From Candidatus Fimenecus excrementavium (GTDB lineage Bacteria; Bacillota; Clostridia; Oscillospirales; Acutalibacteraceae), in assembly GCA_018712805.1 (NCBI GenBank), contig DVGI01000023.1, forward strand, positions 1 to 41,875: a stretch of 41,875 bases of DNA. The letters are read 5' to 3'. The notes under the pieces are model-generated. The model searched no databases, was not told the origin of the DNA, and was given only the letters and a program-made list of their open reading frames with translations. A program made the translations under genes and the position numbers. Positions 33,077 through 40,645 of the stretch are shown here, piece by piece. Within the stretch, counting starts at the first letter, position 1. Every line of letters starts with the position of its first letter.

Positions 33077-33523
33077 ATGGAATTTCACAAGCTACAAGAA
33101 GCCGACCGGGATACTTTTTTAGAAATGGCGCGTGAATTTTACCACAGCGACGCGGTGTTAAAGCCCGTGCCGGATTCTTATTTTGAAAACACGCTGAAAG
33201 AGTGTTTACGTTCGGATGAATATCTGCTTTGCTATATTTTAGAGTGGGGCGAAAACGCGGCTGGCTATGCGCTTCTTTCCAAATCTTATTCCCCGGAAGC
33301 GGGCGGGCCTGTGCTTTGGGTGGAGGAAATTTACATTCGCCCCGCCTTTCGCGCACACCGCATCGGCAGTGATTTTTTAGCGGCGCTTTGTCAAAATCCG
33401 CCCGCGGGCGTGCGGCGTATTCGGTTAGAAGTCGAAGCCGAAAATACCCGCGCTATTCGTCTTTATGAGCGGCTCGGATTTCGGTTTTTGCCGTATTTGC
33501 AAATGGTGCTTGATAAAGAATAA
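33077..33523 (+). CDS. GNAT family N-acetyltransferase
   Basis: A 148-residue GNAT acetyltransferase. The acetyl-CoA region shows EEIYIRPAFRAHRIGSDFLAAL (pyrophosphate-binding turn R-x-x-x-I-G) and the C-terminal LEVEAENTRAIRLYERLGF motif. The acceptor is unknown. AAGGAG 5 bases before the ATG at 33077 decides the start. It lies directly behind a terminator, so expression is likely low or conditional. Confidence 0.88.
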   Translation: MEFHKLQEADRDTFLEMAREFYHSDAVLKPVPDSYFENTLKECLRSDEYLLCYILEWGENAAGYALLSKSYSPEAGGPVLWVEEIYIRPAFRAHRIGSDFLAALCQNPPAGVRRIRLEVEAENTRAIRLYERLGFRFLPYLQMVLDKE

Positions 33524-33551
33524 AGATGTATTGCGTCTTTGCAAAAATGCA

Positions 33552-33580
33552 TAGACATTGCCCTTTTCCTATGCTACAAT
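33552..33580 (+). promoter_or_regulatory. SigA-type promoter of the EEP hydrolase/nucleotidyltransferase pair
   Basis: TAGACA (33552-33557, 5/6) and TACAAT (33575-33580, 5/6) are exactly 17 bases apart, 21 bases before the start codon. Confidence 0.8.
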
Positions 33581-33600
33581 GAGAAAAACGGGGTGATGAA

Positions 33601-34524
33601 ATGAAAATTGTAAAACGAATTTTGCTTTCCGTGTTTTGTCTTTTGCTGGCAGTCGTGCTCGTGTGGGGCGGTATTATGTTTGCTTATTACCCGCATTACC
33701 GTAAAATGAAAGCGCCGATTTCCGTAAGCGAAGCGAATTTGCAGCCCGGCGAAGTGCGCGTAATGAGCTGTAACCTGCGCTGTTTAAACCCGAATGACCT
33801 CGGCAAAAAAAGCTGGTTTTACCGCGCGGACTTGATTTTGAAAAATATTGAAAGCGAAGCCCCGACGATTATCGGCTTTCAGGAAGCGACCAAGTGGCAA
33901 TACGCTTATCTTTGCGACACCTTGCCGGAATATGATTCCGTGATCACTTACCGTGACAACGCGGTAAACTCGGAGGGCTGTCCGGTATTTTACCGCAAAG
34001 ACCTTTATAACCTGAAAGACAAAGGCTCGTTCTGGCTTTCCGAAACGCCCGACCAAATGAGCAAGGACTGGGACGCCGCCTGTTACCGCATTTGCAGTTA
34101 TGTCATTTTGGAAGAAAAAGAGACGAAAGAGACCTTCGTGGTTTTTAACACGCATTTAGACCACGTCAGCGACGAAGCGCGCATCAACGGGATTGCGGTT
34201 GTGCTTGACAAAATTCAGCAATTCGGCGGCTACCCGTCGATGATTATGGGCGACTTTAACGCGACGGAGGATTCCGAAACGTATAAAAGCGCAACCGAAA
34301 ACTTCGACGACGTGAAGTATCTCACGGAAAACACGATGACAGGTGCCACCTATCAAAACTGGGGCGCGTCGCTTGACGACGACTGCATCGATTACCTGAT
34401 GATTTCTAAAACCGGATTTACCGTTAATTCCTACGCCGTGGTGCAAAACACCTATGACGGCGTTTACCCGAGTGACCATTTCCCGCTGTCCGTCAGCCTC
34501 ACGCTGACCGGAAGCAAAGCTTAA
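33601..34524 (+). CDS. Membrane-anchored endonuclease/exonuclease/phosphatase (EEP) family protein
   Basis: A 307-residue protein with a single N-terminal hydrophobic helix (about 7-28), then an EEP/DNase I-like domain outside the membrane. Motifs in order are VMSCNLR, IIGFQEATKWQ, FNTHLDHVSD, IMGDFNATED and the C-terminal SDHFPL, so metal- and acid-base residues are all present. The family includes nucleases, sphingomyelinase-like and inositol phosphatases; the substrate is unknown. The signal segment could be a cleaved signal peptide or an anchor. It is followed 13 bases later by a nucleotidyltransferase gene. Confidence 0.87.
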   Translation: MKIVKRILLSVFCLLLAVVLVWGGIMFAYYPHYRKMKAPISVSEANLQPGEVRVMSCNLRCLNPNDLGKKSWFYRADLILKNIESEAPTIIGFQEATKWQYAYLCDTLPEYDSVITYRDNAVNSEGCPVFYRKDLYNLKDKGSFWLSETPDQMSKDWDAACYRICSYVILEEKETKETFVVFNTHLDHVSDEARINGIAVVLDKIQQFGGYPSMIMGDFNATEDSETYKSATENFDDVKYLTENTMTGATYQNWGASLDDDCIDYLMISKTGFTVNSYAVVQNTYDGVYPSDHFPLSVSLTLTGSKA

Positions 34525-34537
34525 TTAAGGAGCAAGT

Positions 34538-35686
34538 ATGGCAAACAGCACAATGGCGACAAAAGAATATTTGCTCGCGGTGGTGTCGGCGGTTTTAAGC
34601 GGGAAAGAAATTCCCGACTTGCCGCAGGACGTGGACGTCACGCAATTTGTCCGGCTGGCGTTTACGAATGCCGTGCAGGGAATTGTTTTTTCGGCCTTCG
34701 CAGAAAACCCCGGAGCTTTGCCCGAAGCGCTGTTTGCACGGCTCAAAAAATCGTTTCAGGCCGGCGTTTTGCGCGACGCGGCGCAGACGCAGATGCTTTC
34801 GATTTTGCGCGAACAGTTAAACGACGCGGACATTGACTTTCTGCTTTTGAAAGGCGCGCACTTAAAAGCGCTTTACCCCGCACCGGAGCTGCGATTCATG
34901 GTGGATATGGACATTTTGGTGCGCGAACAAGACCAGCCGCGGGCCAAAGATATTTTGCTTGCCAACGGGTTCACCCTGGATTTTGACAACGGCAAAGATA
35001 TTGTCTTTCTCAAAAAACCGTTTTTGACCGTGGAACTGCACCGAACGCTGTTTCCGGAAGAATACAGAATGTATCCGTATTTTCTCTCTGTTTGGGAGCG
35101 CGCGAAATTTGTCGGCAATCACGAATACAAAATGACCGACAACGATTTATATGTCTATACCCTCGCCCACCTTACCGAACACTACGAGACCGCGGGTTCA
35201 TGTTTCCGGCCGGTGATGGATTTATATTTAATGGAGAAAAAGCTGCAAGGCAAGCTGGATTTTGACTATATCCGCGCGCAGTTCGAGGCGCTCGGCATTG
35301 CCGAATTTGCGGAAAATATCCGGAAACTCGGGCGCTGCATGTTTGAAAACGCACCGAAAGACGACACACTTAACTTGATGGAAAACTATGTCACGCTCGG
35401 GCCTCCGGTTCAAAACGCGACGGTTGCGGCGGACGAAAAGCTTGGAAAACAATCCAAAGCGCGCCGTCTGTTTTCTGCGGCGTTTCCGAAATGCAAGCAC
35501 ATGAAAACCAAATACCCGATTTTGAAAAAGCTACCTTTTCTTCTGCCGTTTTTTTGGATTTGGCGGCTTTTGGGATATGCGTTCACCAAAGACAAGGCGC
35601 TTATGCGTAAAAAAGAGGCGTTACTGAACGCCGACAAAAAAAGCGCCGATGTGATGCAAAAGATTTTCAAGAAATCAGGACTGTAA
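34538..35686 (+). CDS. NTP_transf_5-type nucleotidyltransferase family protein
   Basis: A 382-residue protein resembling the uncharacterised nucleotidyltransferases of PF14907. The signature FLLLKGAHLKALYPAPE and FMVDMDILV (about 106-131) gives the Asp-x-Asp pair of a polymerase-beta fold. TVELHRTLFP and the downstream histidine-rich TLAHLTEHYE also fit. The C-terminal quarter is basic with a hydrophobic patch (LPFLLPFFWIWRLLGYAF) that may touch the membrane. Such genes often lie near surface-polysaccharide clusters, as here, but the reaction is not known. AAGGAG precedes the ATG. Confidence 0.8.
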   Translation: MANSTMATKEYLLAVVSAVLSGKEIPDLPQDVDVTQFVRLAFTNAVQGIVFSAFAENPGALPEALFARLKKSFQAGVLRDAAQTQMLSILREQLNDADIDFLLLKGAHLKALYPAPELRFMVDMDILVREQDQPRAKDILLANGFTLDFDNGKDIVFLKKPFLTVELHRTLFPEEYRMYPYFLSVWERAKFVGNHEYKMTDNDLYVYTLAHLTEHYETAGSCFRPVMDLYLMEKKLQGKLDFDYIRAQFEALGIAEFAENIRKLGRCMFENAPKDDTLNLMENYVTLGPPVQNATVAADEKLGKQSKARRLFSAAFPKCKHMKTKYPILKKLPFLLPFFWIWRLLGYAFTKDKALMRKKEALLNADKKSADVMQKIFKKSGL

Positions 35687-35696
35687 ACAAAAAACA

Positions 35697-35721
35697 GCCG
35701 CCCAAACGGGCGGCATTTTTT
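35697..35721. terminator. Bidirectional terminator between the nucleotidyltransferase and capG
   Basis: GCCGCCC (35697-35703) pairs with GGGCGGC (35708-35714) around a 4-base loop. It is followed by ATTTTTTGTG on the plus strand and TGTTTTTTGTTT on the minus strand. It ends both the plus-strand pair and the minus-strand polysaccharide operon. Confidence 0.88.
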
Positions 35722-35731
35722 GTGCTTGTTT

Positions 35732-36874
35732 TTATTTTTTGCGCCAAACCATGCGGTTGACAATGCCGACATAAGACTGGATAATCTTGACGACCTTGTC
35801 GGAAACATTTTCGTCGGTGTAATCCGGAACGGGGATGCCGAAATCGCCGTTCTCCTGCATTTTGACGGCGGTTTCCACCGCGGAGAGCACCTGGTCGGTG
35901 GTAATGCCCGCGAGCACGAAATTGCCTTTATCAAGCGCTTCGGGGCGTTCGGTCGAAGTGCGGATACAAACCGCGGGGAACGGGTTGCCGACCGAAAGGA
36001 AATAGGAAGATTCCTCAGGGAGCGTGCCGCTGTCGGACACGACGGCAAAGGCGTTCATTTGCAGGTGGTTGTAATCGTGGAAGCCGAGCGGTTTGTGCTG
36101 ACGGACAAGCGGGTCGAACACGAAGCCGCGGTTTTCAATGTATTTTGCACTTCTCGGGTGGCAGGAATACAAAATCGGCATATTGTATTGTTTGGCTAAC
36201 GCATTGACCGCTTTCATTAAGCTAAAGAAGTTTTCTTCGGTGTCAATATTTTCCTCGCGGTGCGCCGAAAGGAGCATATATTTCCCCTTTTCGAGCCCCA
36301 GGCGGGAGAGAATGTCAGACGCTTTGATTTTGTCGAGATTCGCGTGGAGAACCTCCGCCATCGGCGAGCCGACCACAAAGGTGCGCTCACGCGCGGTACC
36401 CTCGGCATTTAAGTAACGGCGGGCGTGTTCGGAATAACACATATTTACGTCAGAAATATGGTCCACAATCCGGCGGTTGGTTTCCTCGGGCAGGCACTCA
36501 TCAAAGCAGCGGTTGCCCGCTTCCATGTGAAAAATCGGAATATGCAGACGCTTCGCGGAAATCGCAGACAGGCAGGAGTTTGTATCGCCCAAAATAAGCA
36601 ATGCGTCTGGCTTTACCTCGGTCATCAGCGTATAGGATTTGGCGATAATATTGCCTATGGTCTCGCCGAGGTTGCCGCCGACCGCGTCCAAATAATAATC
36701 CGGCGCGCGAAGTCCCAAATCCTCAAAAAAGACCTGGTTAAGTTCATAGTCGTAGTTTTGGCCGGTATGCACCAAAATCTGGTCAAAATAGCGGTCGCAT
36801 TTTTTGATAACCGCCGCAAGCCGGATAATTTCCGGGCGCGTGCCGACAATGGTCATAAGCTTAATTTTTGCCAT
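35732..36874 (-). CDS. capG: UDP-sugar 2-epimerase, CapG/FnlC/WbjD type (WecB family)
   Basis: A 380-residue non-hydrolysing UDP-GlcNAc 2-epimerase-family enzyme (TIVGTRPEIIRLAAVIKK, LVHTGQNYDYELNQ, ILGDTNSCLSAI, HMEAGNRCFDE, SDSGTLPEESSY). Because capE and capF are in the same operon, it more likely performs the last step of UDP-L-FucNAc synthesis, epimerising the 6-deoxy-talose intermediate at C2, than the WecB reaction. The ATG at 36874 is preferred, overlapping the VanZ-like gene by 14 bases; upstream codons look unrelated. Last gene of the operon. Confidence 0.88.
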   Translation of the reverse strand: MAKIKLMTIVGTRPEIIRLAAVIKKCDRYFDQILVHTGQNYDYELNQVFFEDLGLRAPDYYLDAVGGNLGETIGNIIAKSYTLMTEVKPDALLILGDTNSCLSAISAKRLHIPIFHMEAGNRCFDECLPEETNRRIVDHISDVNMCYSEHARRYLNAEGTARERTFVVGSPMAEVLHANLDKIKASDILSRLGLEKGKYMLLSAHREENIDTEENFFSLMKAVNALAKQYNMPILYSCHPRSAKYIENRGFVFDPLVRQHKPLGFHDYNHLQMNAFAVVSDSGTLPEESSYFLSVGNPFPAVCIRTSTERPEALDKGNFVLAGITTDQVLSAVETAVKMQENGDFGIPVPDYTDENVSDKVVKIIQSYVGIVNRMVWRKK

Positions 36875-37349
36875 ATCTTCTTTTTCCTTTCCTGCAAGAA
36901 ATCCAAATGTAATGTAAAGCCAATACAAGCGCGATACCGACCGCCGCGCCGCAAAAGTCTATCAGCACATCACGCACTTTCGGCCCGCGGCCGGAGAGAA
37001 TCTGAATCGACTCGTCCGCCACCGCCACCAAAAGCGACACAGAAAGCACGTTCCAAAGTTTTTGGAAGTTGTATTTCCGGCGCCCGACGAGCAGGGAGAA
37101 TACCGCAAGTTCCAGCCCCAGCGCGAAAAATTCAACGGCATGTGCCGCTTTGCGCAAATAGTTCACGGACACCAGTTCACTTTTGGTTTCCCCACTTTCG
37201 GTCTTTTGCACAATTTGTTCAATTTTATCCGCTACTGCCGCCGAAGCCTGCTGCGACTCTGCCGTGGGTTTTGCGGAATTGTTAAATACAAAGCCAACGG
37301 TTGCAGCAATCAGCAGCAAACAAACAGCGATAGAAATTTTACGCTTCAT
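36861..37349 (-). CDS. VanZ-like membrane protein
   Basis: A 162-residue VanZ-family protein. An N-terminal TM helix (about 5-24) is followed by an extracellular polar segment with SGETKSELVSVNYLRKAAHAVEF and further helices. Conserved DESIQ, GRGPKVRDVLIDFCGAAVG matches the VanZ motif. The name comes from a teicoplanin resistance gene, but most members have no proven role. It is embedded between capF and capG, overlapping each (4 and 14 bases), which suggests a link to envelope glycan display. Confidence 0.85.
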   Translation of the reverse strand: MKRKISIAVCLLLIAATVGFVFNNSAKPTAESQQASAAVADKIEQIVQKTESGETKSELVSVNYLRKAAHAVEFFALGLELAVFSLLVGRRKYNFQKLWNVLSVSLLVAVADESIQILSGRGPKVRDVLIDFCGAAVGIALVLALHYIWISCRKGKRRYGKN

Positions 37350-38497
37350 ACGATAACATCCAATGCATAAGTGTCGGGGCGCGCAGGGTCAAAACATTCG
37401 TTGCACCACATAAAGGTGACAAGGTCACCCTCGCCCGTGTTTTCAATGCTGTGGGTATAGCCGGTGGGGATGTCCACGACTTCCAGCTTGTCACCGCTTA
37501 CAGAATAGCTGTAAACCTTATCTTCGTCAATTTTGCGGAAACGAATTACGGCTTCTCCCTGTACGACCAAAAACTTCTCATTTTTGGTGTGGTGCCAGTG
37601 GTTGCCTTTCGTAATACCGGGTTTTGAAATATTCACCGAAAACTGCCCGCAGTTCCCCGTTCTTAAAATCTCGGTAAACGAACCGCGCGCGTCTTCGTGC
37701 ATGGTCAACGGGTAAGAGAACGCGTCCTCCGGCAAATAGGAAAGATAGGTCGAATACAGTTTCTTGGAAAACGAATCATTTGTCATATCCGGCACGGCGA
37801 GCGTTTTACGGCTTTCTTTGAAGCCGTACAGCAAGTCGACAATTTCACCGAGCGTGGCGTGATGCTCCACCGGCACGCGGCAAAATGCCCCGTCGCGTGT
37901 TTCCGTACCGCTTGCCGCGCGCACAAGCTCCGCCACCACGTCGTCAATATAAACAAGCGTCATTTCATGGCTGCGGTCGTTGACGGTTATCGGCAGGTCA
38001 CGGGCGATGTTATAGCAGAATGTCGCCACGGCGCTGTTATAATTCGGGCGGCACCATTTGCCGAACACGTTGGGAAAACGGTAAACGAGCACCTTGGCAC
38101 CGGTTTCTTTTGCATAGCAAAAGAACAAATCCTCCCCTGCTTTTTTACTTTCGCCGTAGGGGTTCTGAAGAGATGCCTGCGTCGAGGAAGAAAGCATTAC
38201 GGGGCAGGTATTCTTGTACCTTTTTAAAGTGTCAAGCAAACGGGAAGCGAAGCCGAAGTTACCTTGCATGAACTCGACTTCCTCTTTCGGACGGTTGACG
38301 CCCGCAAGATTAAATACAAAGTCACAGTCTTGGCAAAAGCGGTTCAGTTCCGCCGCAGGTGTGTCCACATCGCAAGCGTATATCGTAAGGTCAGGCGACA
38401 GCGCGGTGGTTTTATCCTTGCCGTCGCGAATGTTTTGGAGTGTCGCAATCAGGTTTTTGCCGATAAACCCTTTTGCGCCGGTTACCAGAATTTTCAC
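37346..38497 (-). CDS. capF: UDP-6-deoxy-sugar reductase/epimerase CapF (FnlB/WbjC) with C-terminal cupin
   Basis: A 383-residue two-domain enzyme. The N-terminal short-chain dehydrogenase domain has GAKGFIGKNL (7-16) and the active-site YGESKKAGE. The C-terminal cupin (about 265-383) has the metal ligands in GNHWHHTKNEKFLV and GYTHSIEN. In Staphylococcus aureus CapF reduces and epimerises the product of CapE on the way to UDP-L-FucNAc. It begins 2 bases after the glycosyltransferase and overlaps the VanZ-like gene by 4. Confidence 0.91.
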   Translation of the reverse strand: MKILVTGAKGFIGKNLIATLQNIRDGKDKTTALSPDLTIYACDVDTPAAELNRFCQDCDFVFNLAGVNRPKEEVEFMQGNFGFASRLLDTLKRYKNTCPVMLSSSTQASLQNPYGESKKAGEDLFFCYAKETGAKVLVYRFPNVFGKWCRPNYNSAVATFCYNIARDLPITVNDRSHEMTLVYIDDVVAELVRAASGTETRDGAFCRVPVEHHATLGEIVDLLYGFKESRKTLAVPDMTNDSFSKKLYSTYLSYLPEDAFSYPLTMHEDARGSFTEILRTGNCGQFSVNISKPGITKGNHWHHTKNEKFLVVQGEAVIRFRKIDEDKVYSYSVSGDKLEVVDIPTGYTHSIENTGEGDLVTFMWCNECFDPARPDTYALDVIV

Positions 38498-38499
38498 GG

Positions 38500-39501
38500 T
38501 TATCCCTTCTTGTGTAATTTTCGAATGATAAAAGTAAATGCGTAATAATATATCGGAATCGGGAACAGAAAACAGATGATATTATAGAGCAATGTACGAT
38601 TACGAACTTTTAATGTCCACCACTGAAAATGAATTGGATACAGCTTTTTTTCCCGCAACTGGGTTAAAATTGTTTTGGGTGATTCTGTGTTGTTCCTTGC
38701 AAAATCAAACATCACCGCCGTCACGGCTTTATCTTGCCGCGCATATGTTTCTTTGTATCGCGGGTCTTTCTGTTCAAAATTCTGTAACATGGACTGATAG
38801 GTTTCAGCCATAATCAGCATATCAGCTTTATGTTGTTCGCCGCTTTGCTTCGTCTTTTGATGCATAACGGACTGGCTGTGCTGTCTGTAACAGTAAACCG
38901 GTTCATTTACAATGCACTGTTTTTCAGCGTGCAAATAAAGACATATATAATACATAAACAAGGTGTCTTCGCCGTATTTCATTTTTTCATTAAATCGAAT
39001 GTTGTGGCTTTCAATGATGTCGCGCGGCAAAATGGAGGAAAAAACATTAGGCGACGATAATACTCTATCTAACTTTTTATAAGTTAAAGCAGATATCGGC
39101 TGAATTTCGCTTTCCTCTTGAAATCTCTGAAAACCAAATATTGCCCGCTCAAGCCCCTCTTTTTGCATATGTTCAATGATTTTTCCATATGTATTGGGAA
39201 GTATAAAATCATCCGCATCGACAAACGCAATCCATTTGCCCTTTGCTACATTCAAACCTGCATTTCTCGCAGAGGAAACACCGCCATTTGCTTTATGTAT
39301 GACTTGCACTTGGGGAAGGGCCCCATATTTCTCTAAAATTTTTACAGAATTATCTTTTGAACCGTCATCCACTAGAATAATTTGATAGTTCTTTTCCGAA
39401 AGGTCTTGCTGCAGAAGGGTTTCAACACAACGTTCAAGATATTTTTCCGCATTATACACCGGAACAATTACACTTAATAAAATTTCGTCGTTTATCGGCA
39501 T
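38500..39501 (-). CDS. Family 2 glycosyltransferase
   Basis: A 333-residue GT-A glycosyltransferase. The nucleotide-binding start is SVIVPVYNAEKYL; then IILVDDGSKDNS, ANGGVSSARNAGLN and the DxD-like FVDADDF. The last 40 residues contain a hydrophobic segment that may contact the membrane. It probably adds one sugar to the lipid-linked repeat unit; donor and acceptor are unknown. Its DNA is visibly more AT-rich than its neighbours (several lines near 30-40% GC), a sign of separate acquisition. AAGGTGG lies 7 bases before the ATG. Confidence 0.91.
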   Translation of the reverse strand: MPINDEILLSVIVPVYNAEKYLERCVETLLQQDLSEKNYQIILVDDGSKDNSVKILEKYGALPQVQVIHKANGGVSSARNAGLNVAKGKWIAFVDADDFILPNTYGKIIEHMQKEGLERAIFGFQRFQEESEIQPISALTYKKLDRVLSSPNVFSSILPRDIIESHNIRFNEKMKYGEDTLFMYYICLYLHAEKQCIVNEPVYCYRQHSQSVMHQKTKQSGEQHKADMLIMAETYQSMLQNFEQKDPRYKETYARQDKAVTAVMFDFARNNTESPKTILTQLREKKLYPIHFQWWTLKVRNRTLLYNIICFLFPIPIYYYAFTFIIRKLHKKG

Positions 39502-39548
39502 ATTTTTACCACCTTTCGAAAAGTGAAAACCAACGGGTTTCTTCTTAA

Positions 39549-40592
39549 TTATTGTTCCCAGTTTTCAAGTTCTTCACGAATGTAGGCAAGGGAAAGCAGT
39601 TTTTCCTTAACCTGTTCCACGGTCAAAAGCTCGGTATTGTTGGAATTGAATTCTGTTAAGGGGTTGCGCTTTACATCGCCGTCTTTGAAATATTTGTCAT
39701 AGTTTAAGTCGCGCTTGTCACAAGGCACGCGGAAAAACGCCCCCATATCCACGGCGTTGGCGCACTCTTCATTGGTAAGAAGCGTTTCAAACATCTTTTC
39801 ACCGTGACGAATCCCGATGATTTTGATTTCCTCATCCGGGCAGAATAATTCTTTGACCGCTTCGGCAAGCACTTCGATGGTGCACGCCGGCGCTTTCTGA
39901 ACCAAAATATCGCCGCTTTTGCCGTTTTGGAAAGCAAACAGAACCAAATCAACCGCTTCTTCCAAACTCATAATAAAGCGCGTCATTGAAGGCTCGGTAA
40001 CGGTAATCGGATTGCCGGCTTTGATTTGCTCAATCCAAAGCGGCACAACGCTCCCGCGGGAACACAACACATTGCCGTAGCGTGTGCAGCAAATTTTGGT
40101 GCGTTCCGGCGAAACGGTGCGCGATTTCGCCACAATGACTTTTTCCATCATCGCCTTAGAGGTGCCCATTGCGTTGACCGGGTAAGCTGCCTTATCGGTC
40201 GAAAGGCAAATCACGCTCTTAACGCCGGCTTCAATCGCGGCTGTTAAGACATTTTCCGTGCCCAACACATTGGTTTTGACCGCTTCGATCGGGAAGAACT
40301 CGCAGGACGGCACCTGTTTAAGAGCCGCTGCATGGAAAATATAGTCCACACCGTGCATCGCGTTTTTCACGCTTTGCAAATCGCGCACATCCCCGATATA
40401 AAATTTAATTTTGTCGCTGACTTCGGGCATCTTCGCCTGAAATTCGTGGCGCATATCGTCCTGTTTTTTCTCATCACGCGAAAAAATACGAATTTCCCCG
40501 ATATCCGAGGTGAGGAACCGGTTGAGCACCGCGTTGCCGAACGACCCAGTGCCGCCGGTAATCAATAAGGTTTTGTTTGTAAACAGACTCAT
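39549..40592 (-). CDS. capE: UDP-GlcNAc 4,6-dehydratase/5-epimerase CapE (FnlA/WbjB)
   Basis: A 347-residue short-chain dehydrogenase of the soluble polysaccharide-biosynthesis class. It has the NAD site ITGGTGSFGN (11-20), FHAAALKQVPSCEFFP and the active-site LSTDKAAYPVNAMGTSK. It is shorter than membrane FlaA1/CapD types, which fits CapE/FnlA. CapE turns UDP-GlcNAc into the 4-keto-6-deoxy-L intermediate, the first step toward UDP-L-FucNAc. AAAGGG is upstream of the ATG. Confidence 0.92.
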   Translation of the reverse strand: MSLFTNKTLLITGGTGSFGNAVLNRFLTSDIGEIRIFSRDEKKQDDMRHEFQAKMPEVSDKIKFYIGDVRDLQSVKNAMHGVDYIFHAAALKQVPSCEFFPIEAVKTNVLGTENVLTAAIEAGVKSVICLSTDKAAYPVNAMGTSKAMMEKVIVAKSRTVSPERTKICCTRYGNVLCSRGSVVPLWIEQIKAGNPITVTEPSMTRFIMSLEEAVDLVLFAFQNGKSGDILVQKAPACTIEVLAEAVKELFCPDEEIKIIGIRHGEKMFETLLTNEECANAVDMGAFFRVPCDKRDLNYDKYFKDGDVKRNPLTEFNSNNTELLTVEQVKEKLLSLAYIREELENWEQ

Positions 40593-40645
40593 AACTTGAT
40601 CCCTTTCCTGTGCGTAAAATCGGCGAATAGGAAACGCCGCTTTGT

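Noticed and set aside
35732-36874. Simple WecB annotation for the epimerase
   Set aside because: Family membership is right, but capE and capF in the same operon make the FucNAc-pathway epimerase (CapG/FnlC) the better call. The choice rests on context, not on a diagnostic residue.
36425-37285. 286-codon plus-strand frame opposite capG and the VanZ-like gene
   Set aside because: Antisense to two recognised proteins and low-complexity basic composition.
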